Part shown: positions 7,252 through 15,817 of the stretch, piece after piece | Position numbering within the stretch: position 1 is the stretch's first letter | Layout: every line of letters begins with the position of its first letter | Source of the DNA: an uncultured Lachnospiraceae bacterium | Lineage (GTDB): Bacteria > Bacillota > Clostridia > Lachnospirales > Lachnospiraceae | Assembly: GCA_947652735.1 (NCBI GenBank) | Contig: CANTEG010000002.1 | Location: 62,001-126,000 of the forward strand | Reading direction: 5' to 3' | DNA: 64,000 nt | Program-made: the position numbers and the translations under genes | Notes under the pieces: model-generated | The model's database searches: none | Told to the model about the DNA's origin: nothing | The model's input: the letters and a program-made list of their open reading frames with translations, nothing else

Positions 7252-8439
7252 ATGAATAAAAAATTCCAAATTTTTATTAGTTCTACATATGAGGACTTAA
7301 AAGAGGAACGAGCAAAGGTTGTTGCTACAATATTAAAAGCGTATCATTTTCCAATAGGAATGGAAATGTTTAGTGCGGATAATGTAGAACAATGGGAACA
7401 AATAAAAAGAACAATAGACAGTTCAGATTATTATGTTTTAATAATTAAAAAAAGATACGGCTCAATGACAAAAGAGGGGATTAGTTATACAGAGAAAGAA
7501 TATAATTATGCAAAAGAAAGAAAAATACCAACGTTAGCATTTATAATTGATAAGGATGCGTTTATACAAAGCAAAGATGTAGAGGACGATCCTGAAAAAA
7601 TAAAATTATTATCCAAATTTATTGAACAGGTAAAAAATGAAAATCCATGCGACTTTTGGAACAATGCAGATGAGTTGTGCACTTTGGTTAATCAGGCATT
7701 ACAGAAACAATTTGATACAAATGAGCAAATTGGCTGGGTTAGATCTGATACAAAATATACACTTTCAAATATTGTTAATGAATATGTTAATAGCCAAGTA
7801 CCCTCTTGCTGCTATGGACTTGCAGATGTTATGACGGCTAGATTAGATAAAATGCTACATTTTAAAAACATTATAAAGAAAATAAAAAGAATAATAAACG
7901 TAATTTTTTTAGATGATAAATCAATTAAAGTTTCAATTACTAATCTAGAAGAGTACTATTGTCATCCAAACAAATTTGAAATACTTTTTAATGCATGTAA
8001 ACAACAAGCTGAATCATTCGAAGTTACAAATTTAAAACTAAATGATACGGATTATTTAAACGACGTAAAAATTAATTGTGATTGTACTAAAAATAGTGAT
8101 GCTTTTAATTATCAAGTACGAAGTAATGAAATAATTTTGGAAAACCCAATACATAAAATAGAGTATTCAAATAGTTATTGCTCTAATTTAAATGATTTTT
8201 TTATTTCATATAGAATACACAGTCCATGTTATGAATTTAATGTTACTGTTACATTAAATTATGGTCATGATGATTATTCCATATTATGTTCTACCTTTTC
8301 TTCTACTGAACGAGTAGAACAAAAAAATTATAGTGATTATGAATTGCATGCTGGTAATACTTGTGATATAAATTTTCCCACATGGTCATTGCCAGGTACA
8401 GGTTATGTCGTGTCTATTAAGAAAAATGAAGAATTATAA
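7252..8439 (+). CDS. DUF4062 domain protein with uncharacterised C-terminal domain
   Basis: 395 residues from the ATG at 7252, which has GGGAGGA seven bases upstream; the upstream in-frame ATG at 7171 has no ribosome site. Residues 3-150 match DUF4062: FQIFISSTYEDLKEERAKV, GMEMFSA, SSDYYVLIIKKRYGSM and SYTEKEYNYAKE. This domain is usually found at the N-terminus of STAND NTPases or other modular proteins in conflict systems and is thought to be a Rossmann-like, TIR-related sensor or effector (family knowledge, function not proven). Here it is joined to a ~200-residue domain I do not recognise, and no P-loop is seen. The base composition is strikingly AT-rich compared with flanking housekeeping genes, which suggests horizontal transfer. 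Confidence 0.8.
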   Translation: MNKKFQIFISSTYEDLKEERAKVVATILKAYHFPIGMEMFSADNVEQWEQIKRTIDSSDYYVLIIKKRYGSMTKEGISYTEKEYNYAKERKIPTLAFIIDKDAFIQSKDVEDDPEKIKLLSKFIEQVKNENPCDFWNNADELCTLVNQALQKQFDTNEQIGWVRSDTKYTLSNIVNEYVNSQVPSCCYGLADVMTARLDKMLHFKNIIKKIKRIINVIFLDDKSIKVSITNLEEYYCHPNKFEILFNACKQQAESFEVTNLKLNDTDYLNDVKINCDCTKNSDAFNYQVRSNEIILENPIHKIEYSNSYCSNLNDFFISYRIHSPCYEFNVTVTLNYGHDDYSILCSTFSSTERVEQKNYSDYELHAGNTCDINFPTWSLPGTGYVVSIKKNEEL

Positions 8440-8540
8440 TATGTTACTCGATATAGCAGAGTGAAAAACTTTTAAAATTATAAAAAGAATATATTTTATA
8501 TTTCTGACAAATTATATCGTATTTGCATATATAGTTTGTC

Positions 8541-8568
8541 TTGACTTTTATTCTTACATATGTAATAT
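8541..8568 (+). promoter_or_regulatory. Promoter of the repeat lipoprotein with overlapping BlaI/MecI-type box
   Basis: TTGACT (8541-8546), a 16-bp spacer and TAATAT (8563-8568). The spacer and -10 are overlapped by TACATATGTA (8555-8564), an exact match to the TACAnATGTA palindrome bound by BlaI/MecI repressors. The blaI promoter at 14324-14370 carries a near-identical site. Confidence 0.65.
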
Positions 8569-8616
8569 TTATATGAAAAGAATAAGGGGAAAAGATATTT
8601 TTTTATCCATAATTCC

Positions 8617-8626
8617 TACAAATGTA
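8617..8626. promoter_or_regulatory. Second BlaI/MecI-type operator in the lipoprotein leader
   Basis: TACAAATGTA, again an exact TACAnATGTA match, 62 bases downstream of the first box. It lies in the loop of a small hairpin formed by CCATAATT (8607-8614) and AATTATGG. Two boxes suggest cooperative repression. Confidence 0.6.
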
Positions 8627-8721
8627 ATATCAAAAAATTATGGAATTACAGCTTATTTATTTGTAAAAAAAGACATGTATTCAGGAAATGTATATTGAAA
8701 TGAAAACAGGAGGAAATGGTT

Positions 8722-11700
8722 ATGTTGAAAAAAAATACAGGTATATTATTAAAGAACAGCTTTATGATAATCAGTCTAATATTGTTACTTTGCACTTTCG
8801 GTTGTAGTGATAAGCTATCAGGAGCAACAAAGGTAGTTGAAATTACAAGTGAAGTTCAGGAAAATGAAACAGAGGATGACGAAGAAATAATAAGCGTTTG
8901 CATGGAACTATATAAGAAAGCATCAGAAGAGGGCACATTTGCTGATTTGGGCATGATTCGCAATATTGTAAAACAATTTGGTGAGAATGGGTATTGTGCT
9001 GTTGACAGTAAAAACCAAATTGATATGACTGAGGCGGAGCGGGTAATAAAATTCTGTGAAATGGTGGGTGCTGGAGAAGAAGCTGAAATAACGATTATTG
9101 AAGTTAATTATTTGGGCGGGTTTTTTAAGTATGAGTTTCATACAGCAAATGGAGAAGTCAATGTCAATAAACGTTGCTACAAATATGAAAATGAAAATAT
9201 CCAAATGGAATTTACAGGAACCTATGACGTAGAAAATTGGAAGTATACGGAGGAAGGATATTTAATGTTTTCAGGTGTTTTGATATCAGAGGAGGTCTAT
9301 GCACTTACGTTAAATGGAATGGAGGAATGGGTCGCATTTCGGGTAGAACCATTGAATGAAATATATAGAGAGCTTAACCGAAAATACCTTTTTACTGTGG
9401 GTTATGAGAGAAATAATATGTTCCTTGTAGATTGGAGCGAAGAAGATTTTGGACAGTTAAATTTCTATGATGTATATGATATTTTTTATCCAAAGGTAAA
9501 TGGTAAAAGTGTCCCATATACTGTGGATGATAATGTGGCAGTCGGTGCTGTTTATCAAATACCAAAGGATGAATTTGAACGTGTTATTATGGCGTATTTC
9601 AATGTTGATAGTGTGACTTTACAAACTATGACAACATATCAATTGGAAAGTGGCGCTTATGAATATAAACCTAGAGGATTTTATGAGGTTGAATATCCTG
9701 AATACCCATATCCGGAGGTGGTTGGGTATACAGAAAATGATGATAGGACGATTTCCCTTATAGTTAATGTTGTATTCCCGTATGCGGGAGATTCCAAGGT
9801 ATATGCCCACGAGGTAATCGTTCGCCCTTTGGAAGATGGGGGTGTACACTACGTATCAAATAGAATTATTCCTTCTGAAAATAATAAAGAACAAACATGG
9901 CATACGCCACGGCTGACACGTGAAAAATGGGAGGAAATATATGAACATACTTCTGAGGCATGTCTTATTTCAAATGAGGAACAGGAGCAATTACAAAGCA
10001 AGGCACTGTCAGCGGCAGAATTGGTTAGGGGGATGTATGAAAATCTTGAAATTCAAAATAGGGGAACATATACCAGTATTCCTGAATTTACCCGCGAACA
10101 ACGGAAAGCCGTGGTGGAAGAATTGGGAATAAAAGGCTTTGTAAGTGTGAGTGAAGATGTCAATATGGAGAACTATGAGGCAATAGAAACTTTTTATGAG
10201 GAATATTTAAATGGCAAGGATTCTATGGTTACAATTATAGAAATACAAAAGGATGGCTTGATAGGAGCAGTAACATTTATCTGCCATGGTAATCAATTAC
10301 AAGCGTATTATGTGGGAACAGGCTGGAATGAGAAAGGCATTTCGGAAATAAAAGGAACTTCCGTGAATAATATTGCAGAAATAAAGCTAACCGAAAAAGG
10401 ATATTTAATTTATGCGTATGATACAGTAATTGCACTTGCAGGCTTACGGCAATATTATAGAATAAAACCTCTTTCATATGATTGTAGGGAAATGACGAAA
10501 AAGTACATATCAGGACTTAGCTATTTAAACTACAATATGCTTGTTACAAATTGGGATAGTAGTAATGTGGAAGATATTTTGATGCCTTGCATGTTTGAAG
10601 ATATTTATCATATTTATACTGGTGAAAAATTTAAAACAGAAAATTGGAAAATACCAGCAGGGCAATACGAACAGATTATGATGACGTATTTTCCCGTATC
10701 AGTGGAACAGTTAAGGCAATATTGCGGATATGACGCAAATGATAATTGTTATCCATATGAGATGATTTATGCAAAACCTTATCCGCCTTTTGGAGAGATT
10801 GTTGATTATACGGAAAATGCAGATGGAACAATTACCCTTATGGTAGATGGAGTATGGATTGATTATAATTCTGACTATGCGTTTACGAACAAAATAGTAG
10901 TTCAACCATTTAGTGACGGGACATTCAGGTATTTGTCTAATACCATAGAGCAAAAGGAACTGGAATTGCCGCCTATGGTGGGACAAGAAAACTGTGTTAT
11001 GTCGACTCGATGGGGAGTGGGCTATAATCTTCCAATAAATGACAGAGAAAGAAGAGAAGCAAAACAAGATTGCATAAAGAAAATGGAATATCTTTCAAAT
11101 ACCTATAAACAGGCAGATATAGATACAAATAACGGTGTTCTTTCTGATGAAAGCATACTTGAGATACAGAATAGATTAGGAGCAGCGGGGGAGTCGGCTT
11201 ATACTGCTGTTTTATATTCGGATATGAAGAACTATGAGAAAATGGAAGAATTTCTTAAGGCATGCATGGATGGCAAATGCGGCTCAATTGTTGTATATAA
11301 AATTCTTCCGCATGGTGGGATAAGGAGAGAAAAGTATATCTTTGATGGAACAGAAATGTATGTTTTAAATGCAAATGCTATATGGGACGAGAAAAATAAT
11401 GCAGAGGTTACTTATGTTTCCTACACAAAAATACAAGAATGGCGATATTCTGATAAAGGGTGGTTTTGTTATCAGCTTTGTGTTCCTGAGTATCCGGATG
11501 TAGCAGAAATAGTAGATGGAAGCTGCATCATAAGAGTAAAACCAATGAGTAATGAAAGTCGTGCTATGTCTGAAAAATGTGTGCAGCGACTGGGGTATCA
11601 GGGAAACAATATTTTGTGTTCCAATTGGGACGCAGAAAATTTAGACAAGTTGGATTACAATGGGTTGTATGAGTATTTGTATGAAATGAAATATCAAAGG

Positions 11701-12108
11701 AAACTTAATTCTGAGGATTATCCAAATGGAATTCCCAAAACTGAGTTTGAATGTTTAATCATGGAATATCTTCCCATATCAACACAGCAAATACAGAAAT
11801 ATGCAGTTTTTAATGAAGAAAATCAAACATACGCATGGGCACCGTTGGGATGCTTCAACTATGCACCGACATTTTTTGGGACGTCGTTCCCGGAAGTCAC
11901 TGATATAAAAGAAAATGCTGATGGAACGGTTACATTAAGGGTAGATGCGGTATGTCGTATGGTTGTATGTGATGATGCGGTTATAACCCATGAGCTTACG
12001 GTGCAGTTTGCGGAGGATGGCAGCTTCAAATATTTGGGCAATAAGATTTTGAATGATGGCAGCAGGGATATACCGCGGTACCGATATCGTTTCAATCCTA
12101 ACTTTTAA
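8722..12108 (+). CDS. Large secreted lipoprotein with three tandem repeats, candidate BlaI-regulated
   Basis: 1128 residues from the ATG at 8722 (AGGAGGA seven bases upstream; the ATG at 8716 is too close). A signal peptide with hydrophobic core MIISLILLLCTFGC ends in a plausible lipobox cysteine. The mature protein holds three ~340-residue repeats recognisable by shared blocks: a VDWSEED/TNWDSSN/SNWDAEN segment, IPKDEFERVIMAYF / IPAGQYEQIMMTYF / IPKTEFECLIMEYL, then YTENDDRTISL / YTENADGTITL / IKENADGTVTL, and finally VRPLEDGGVHYVSNRI / VQPFSDGTFRYLSNTI / VQFAEDGSFKYLGNKI. I associate the unit with uncharacterised Clostridia lipoproteins (possibly DUF6070). It is convergent with blaR1 (2-bp gap) and has two BlaI-type boxes upstream, so it may answer to cell-wall antibiotics. 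Function unknown. Confidence 0.85.
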   Translation: MLKKNTGILLKNSFMIISLILLLCTFGCSDKLSGATKVVEITSEVQENETEDDEEIISVCMELYKKASEEGTFADLGMIRNIVKQFGENGYCAVDSKNQIDMTEAERVIKFCEMVGAGEEAEITIIEVNYLGGFFKYEFHTANGEVNVNKRCYKYENENIQMEFTGTYDVENWKYTEEGYLMFSGVLISEEVYALTLNGMEEWVAFRVEPLNEIYRELNRKYLFTVGYERNNMFLVDWSEEDFGQLNFYDVYDIFYPKVNGKSVPYTVDDNVAVGAVYQIPKDEFERVIMAYFNVDSVTLQTMTTYQLESGAYEYKPRGFYEVEYPEYPYPEVVGYTENDDRTISLIVNVVFPYAGDSKVYAHEVIVRPLEDGGVHYVSNRIIPSENNKEQTWHTPRLTREKWEEIYEHTSEACLISNEEQEQLQSKALSAAELVRGMYENLEIQNRGTYTSIPEFTREQRKAVVEELGIKGFVSVSEDVNMENYEAIETFYEEYLNGKDSMVTIIEIQKDGLIGAVTFICHGNQLQAYYVGTGWNEKGISEIKGTSVNNIAEIKLTEKGYLIYAYDTVIALAGLRQYYRIKPLSYDCREMTKKYISGLSYLNYNMLVTNWDSSNVEDILMPCMFEDIYHIYTGEKFKTENWKIPAGQYEQIMMTYFPVSVEQLRQYCGYDANDNCYPYEMIYAKPYPPFGEIVDYTENADGTITLMVDGVWIDYNSDYAFTNKIVVQPFSDGTFRYLSNTIEQKELELPPMVGQENCVMSTRWGVGYNLPINDRERREAKQDCIKKMEYLSNTYKQADIDTNNGVLSDESILEIQNRLGAAGESAYTAVLYSDMKNYEKMEEFLKACMDGKCGSIVVYKILPHGGIRREKYIFDGTEMYVLNANAIWDEKNNAEVTYVSYTKIQEWRYSDKGWFCYQLCVPEYPDVAEIVDGSCIIRVKPMSNESRAMSEKCVQRLGYQGNNILCSNWDAENLDKLDYNGLYEYLYEMKYQRKLNSEDYPNGIPKTEFECLIMEYLPISTQQIQKYAVFNEENQTYAWAPLGCFNYAPTFFGTSFPEVTDIKENADGTVTLRVDAVCRMVVCDDAVITHELTVQFAEDGSFKYLGNKILNDGSRDIPRYRYRFNPNF

Positions 12109-12110
12109 AA

Positions 12111-13916
12111 TTAATGTAATAAAAATTCTATATTCATATCAGATAATATGGACATGGTTATTTTTGTAGCTTTGCTTCCTGTGGCATTTTTATCAGCTTG
12201 TATGTTTGTGGCGAAAAAATATGTATTATCTGCCGTTTCAATTATGCCGATAAACCATCCATTTACATCCTGCCCATTCACACGTCCTGTTCCTGTTTTG
12301 CCATAAAATGTTTCAGCATCAGAATTGAAAAGGAATATGGAATCTTTTACTGCATTAATGTTTTCAGAGGAAAAACTAAGCTCATTGTTATAAAGCTTTA
12401 TTAAAAGCTCCACCTGCTCTATAGGAGAAATCTTTAGGGATGATTCCAACCAGTAGGAGGGGAAATCGTCACGAATGTCTTGATTGCCATATTCTATTTT
12501 TTGTATATAGTCGTAAACAGTATCTGTACCAAGCTGTTTATCTAATGCTTCAAAATACCAGTTTACAGAGGCAGACATGGCTGATTGCAAAGTCTGATTG
12601 GTATTCCATGCGTCAAAAGGGTAGGAAATTCCATTCCATTCAAGAAAGGAATTCTTTGGTGTGATGACACCTTCTTCTAATGCAAATAAGGCATCGTATA
12701 TTTTGTATGTAGAGTTGGGTGCAACCTGTAATGTGGCATGGTCAATGTTGTGTATGCACCAGGCATCACTTTTGGAGTCATATAAAACAAAGCTCCCATC
12801 ATATTCTTCAAAATACTCTGAAAGATTCACATGAAAAACATTTGCGGAAGAATGCTTCCACTTATAATGTTTGTTTTCTGCTGCGTATGTAGAAACTATA
12901 GGCGCAAGTATAAAAAGAATAAAGGAAGCCAACACAAATACACAAATTCCTTTTATCTTTTTTGAGAATGTCGGCTTTTTATAATGAGCAATATTAGTAA
13001 TTCTACGTTTCATTTGTTTCATACTTCCGCCAAACCCTATAGCAAATGGAAAAGGAGTACTGGAGAATTTTTGGGCAAAGTTAATTAGGGTGTTGCCATA
13101 AGCATTGTATTCGGTTTCGTTCAGTATAGTTAAAACGGAGATATCACAGGCAATTTCCCGGTCGCTGCGCATTTCCGTTAGTGCATATTGGACAAGTGGA
13201 TTAAACCAGTATATAACTCCTGTAAGAGTCATCAGATAACCAATAAGGGAGTCTTTGTGTTTGAAGTGTTGCAGTTCATGCAAAAGTATATACCGCATAT
13301 CCGTTTTATTATAATCAGAGATTAAATGAATCGGCAAATAGATACGTGGCTTCAAACTGCCAATTATAATGGGAGATTTTAAAAATGCGGTACTATATAT
13401 TTGAAACTCTTTTTTTATGTGTATTTCACGCAGGCAATCACGATACAGCTTGCGGATTTTCGGATTTTGCAGAGGAAGTGCAGACTGCTTTAATACATGC
13501 ATATGAAAAAAGAATTTTATTAGCTGTAGCCCCATTAACGCAATTCCCAAAAGCCAAATTGCCATTAAACTATATCCGACAATGGATGGTGTTTCCCTCG
13601 TTACAGAAAGTGTAAAGTTGTTTATCCAATTGGTATCGCCGTTTAAATTTGTGACGATATCGTTTCCTGATATAGTATCAGGCTGCTGTGCATAAGGCTT
13701 TCGCAGACTGCCTAGCCATGAGAAAAGTTGCGGTAGACGAACAAAGTGGAACGGAAAAAAGGGAACTGCCAGAAGTCCAAGCAGGACAAACCATAGATGA
13801 TATTGCATTCGGCTGGATAGGCAGTTTTTAAATAGATTTTTTAGTATAAGAAGAATTCCTATGATGCCACAAATAAATAGGTTGCATATGAAAAAGCGTA
13901 TTGCAAATTCAGCCAC
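12111..13916 (-). CDS. blaR1: BlaR1/MecR1-family beta-lactam sensor-transducer
   Basis: 601 residues using the GTG at 13916, which overlaps the blaI stop by 8 bases and has AAAGGGGG upstream; longer frames would run deep into blaI. Order: N-terminal transmembrane helices, an M56-type zinc metalloprotease motif HELQH (213-217) on the cytoplasmic side, a further TM (about 345-365), then an extracellular penicillin-binding domain with STYK (Ser402-Lys405), SVN (450-452) and KTG (540-542). These match the class D beta-lactamase-like sensor of BlaR1: acylation of Ser402 by a beta-lactam would activate the protease, which leads to loss of BlaI (family knowledge). No beta-lactamase gene is adjacent; the nearest candidate target is the repeat lipoprotein. 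Confidence 0.92.
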   Translation of the reverse strand: MAEFAIRFFICNLFICGIIGILLILKNLFKNCLSSRMQYHLWFVLLGLLAVPFFPFHFVRLPQLFSWLGSLRKPYAQQPDTISGNDIVTNLNGDTNWINNFTLSVTRETPSIVGYSLMAIWLLGIALMGLQLIKFFFHMHVLKQSALPLQNPKIRKLYRDCLREIHIKKEFQIYSTAFLKSPIIIGSLKPRIYLPIHLISDYNKTDMRYILLHELQHFKHKDSLIGYLMTLTGVIYWFNPLVQYALTEMRSDREIACDISVLTILNETEYNAYGNTLINFAQKFSSTPFPFAIGFGGSMKQMKRRITNIAHYKKPTFSKKIKGICVFVLASFILFILAPIVSTYAAENKHYKWKHSSANVFHVNLSEYFEEYDGSFVLYDSKSDAWCIHNIDHATLQVAPNSTYKIYDALFALEEGVITPKNSFLEWNGISYPFDAWNTNQTLQSAMSASVNWYFEALDKQLGTDTVYDYIQKIEYGNQDIRDDFPSYWLESSLKISPIEQVELLIKLYNNELSFSSENINAVKDSIFLFNSDAETFYGKTGTGRVNGQDVNGWFIGIIETADNTYFFATNIQADKNATGSKATKITMSILSDMNIEFLLH

Positions 13917-14304
13917 GGGAATTTTCCCCCTTTGTTGATTTTTGGGCAAGGAGAGTACGGAGTGCATCGATTTCTGTGTCGGATAGTTTGTCATTTTCTA
14001 TGTAAGAAGATACCATTGCAGTTAGGGTTCCGTTATAGAAACGATTCAAAAAAGAATTGCTCTCCTGACCAACATATTCGTTTTCTTTCACCACTGGGGT
14101 GTAGACAAATACACGGCTTTGTTTTTCGTAGGTAAGTGCACCTTTTGTCACAAGGCGTTTAATCAAAGTTTGTATCGTTTTCGGACTCCAGTTTGTGGTT
14201 TTTAATAGCTTGTCGGTTATTTCGTTAGTACTGATTGGTGCATGTTTCCATACGATTTTCATAACTTCAAATTCAGCTTCAGAAATCTGCGGTAATTTAG
14301 CCAT
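13909..14304 (-). CDS. blaI: BlaI/MecI/CopY family transcriptional repressor
   Basis: 131 residues from the ATG at 14304, which has GAGGAGG seven bases upstream. The sequence PQISEAEFEVMKIVWKHAPISTNEITDKL and NWSPKTIQTLIKRLVTKGALTYEKQSRVFVYTP is the BlaI winged helix. The C-terminal part (about 80-131) is the helical dimerisation domain; the Asn-Arg-Phe region is where family repressors are cleaved. It overlaps blaR1 by 8 bases (translational coupling). Its promoter contains the near-consensus operator TACGAATGTA, so it is autoregulated. It should also bind the boxes at 8555 and 8617. Confidence 0.93.
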   Translation of the reverse strand: MAKLPQISEAEFEVMKIVWKHAPISTNEITDKLLKTTNWSPKTIQTLIKRLVTKGALTYEKQSRVFVYTPVVKENEYVGQESNSFLNRFYNGTLTAMVSSYIENDKLSDTEIDALRTLLAQKSTKGENSRG

Positions 14305-14323
14305 GTCAAGCCTCCTCAAATCT

Positions 14324-14370
14324 TACGAATGTAATAAGAATATTATAGGTAGAATTTAATAAAATGTCAA
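14324..14370 (-). promoter_or_regulatory. blaI-blaR1 promoter with BlaI operator
   Basis: On the minus strand TTGACA (14370-14365), an exact 17-bp spacer and TATAAT (14347-14342) give a perfect sigma-A promoter. The near-palindrome TACGAATGTA (14333-14324) covers the expected transcription start; it differs from TACAnATGTA by one base. Repression by BlaI at the start site is the expected mode. Confidence 0.85.
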
Positions 14371-14695
14371 TTGCATTGTACTCTTAAATTGAAATTGTAG
14401 ACAGCAAATGACAGGGAAAATATATTGCCATAAGACTGCTAGAAATTGAATAAAGCTTTTTCAAGCCTAACAGATAATATTACTTTATCTACCCTTATTT
14501 TTATGTTAAAATTTCTTTAATACATAAAATACGATTGAATTTCTTTGACATTTTCAAAACAAGCAGCAAAAGCGTGCTTGTGTTTATTTGTCCATATTTC
14601 ATAACTGAATGATTGAAATAACGAGTTTTGCTCATGACTGTAATATTATAGGCAATTGACTAGCTATAATGTTAAATAACGAGGAGGTATACACT
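14371..14695. other. Intergenic region between blaI and the MoxR cluster
   Basis: About 325 AT-rich bases without a gene. It contains a small hairpin, ACAAGCA (14559-14565) with TGCTTGT (14575-14581), and the segment GAGTTTTGCTCAT (14624-14636) that recurs exactly at 19700-19712 as an arm of the palindromic element in front of the SWIM gene. A TATAAT at 14665-14670 has no convincing -35 partner. The GAGGAGG at 14681-14687 is the ribosome site of the MoxR gene. Confidence 0.5.
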
Positions 14696-15817
14696 GTGGG
14701 AACAAGGGAAGCGGATATGATTAAGCCGCCTGTTGAGGTTGCATATGGGGAGGAGCTTGAGGCACTCGCGATGACTGACACGGCAAAGAAACCCATGAAT
14801 TGGAAAATGTCACCGCAGGCGGTGAAAACATTTATTCTGGGGGCGGAAAAACCGATTGTCTATAACGGAAAAACCTATAACATTAAGAAAAAATATTTGG
14901 GAAATGACACGCTGGTGGAGCGGTGCATTGTTACCCTGGCAGGTAATAGGGGACTTATGCTGGTAGGGGAACCGGGAACGGCAAAGACGATGCTGTCAGA
15001 GCTTTTGTCGGCGGCAATCAGCGGAAGCAGCACAAATACGGTTCAGGGAACAGCAGGAACCACGGAGGACATGATGAAATATTCATGGAATTATGCTTTG
15101 CTGCTGGAAAAAGGTCCCGTCATGGAGGCACTTGTGCCTGCACCACTCTATATTGGCATGCGGGATGGAATTATTACGCGGTTCGAGGAGATAACAAGAA
15201 TGCCTGCGGAAATGCAGGACAGTTTGATTAGTATTTTAAGCGATAAGGTTCTCACCGTACCTGAGCTACATGATGAGGGGCTTGTATTTGCAAAACAGGG
15301 CTTTAATGTAATCGGAACTGCCAATACCCGTGATAAGGGTGTAAATGAAATGAGTAGTGCCCTGAAGCGTCGTTTTAATTTTGAGACGGTATTTCCTGTC
15401 AGAGAGGCGGCACTTGAGAAGCAGATTATTATCAATGAGGTGGAAAAGCTGGCAGCGGAAAATGGAATTGAAATGAGTTCGGACGAAAAGGTTGCAGAGC
15501 TTCTTGCATCCACCTATCACGAACTCAGGGAAGGTGTATCCTCTATGGGACACCAGATTGACAAGCCTGGGTCTGTTATGAGCACGGCAGAAGCGGTGTC
15601 GGTTTACTACCAGAGCATGATGTCGGCTTATTATTACGGGGACGGAACGATTAGCATGGACTGTCTGGTTCAAAATCTGGTCGGTGCTGTTGTCAAAGAA
15701 AACAGGGATGATTTGGAGAAGATAAGAGGATACTTTAACACGGTTGTCAGGGCAAAGAGTAACAAAGAGGGTGGATTATGGGAGAGATATTACGAGGCGA
15801 GACGCTGGCTGAAGTAG
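14696..15817 (+). CDS. MoxR-family AAA+ ATPase
   Basis: 373 residues from the GTG at 14696, placed eight bases after GAGGAGG; the in-frame ATG at 14669 has no ribosome site. Walker A is GEPGTAKT (91-98). Further MoxR features are the insert region before RFEEITRMPAEMQDSLISILSDK (Walker B replaced by the EEITR type), sensor 1 in FNVIGTANTRDKGVNEMSSALKRRF with the arginine finger, and a C-terminal lid. MoxR ATPases work as chaperones together with VWA proteins, often to insert metals or activate partner complexes (family knowledge). Here a VWA protein and a SWIM protein follow in the same direction. The stop overlaps the next gene by 40 bases. Confidence 0.92.
   Translation: MGTREADMIKPPVEVAYGEELEALAMTDTAKKPMNWKMSPQAVKTFILGAEKPIVYNGKTYNIKKKYLGNDTLVERCIVTLAGNRGLMLVGEPGTAKTMLSELLSAAISGSSTNTVQGTAGTTEDMMKYSWNYALLLEKGPVMEALVPAPLYIGMRDGIITRFEEITRMPAEMQDSLISILSDKVLTVPELHDEGLVFAKQGFNVIGTANTRDKGVNEMSSALKRRFNFETVFPVREAALEKQIIINEVEKLAAENGIEMSSDEKVAELLASTYHELREGVSSMGHQIDKPGSVMSTAEAVSVYYQSMMSAYYYGDGTISMDCLVQNLVGAVVKENRDDLEKIRGYFNTVVRAKSNKEGGLWERYYEARRWLK

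Noticed and set aside
13385-13615. Plus-strand open frame of 76 codons inside blaR1
   Set aside because: Antisense to a well-supported gene with clear domain motifs; no ribosome site.
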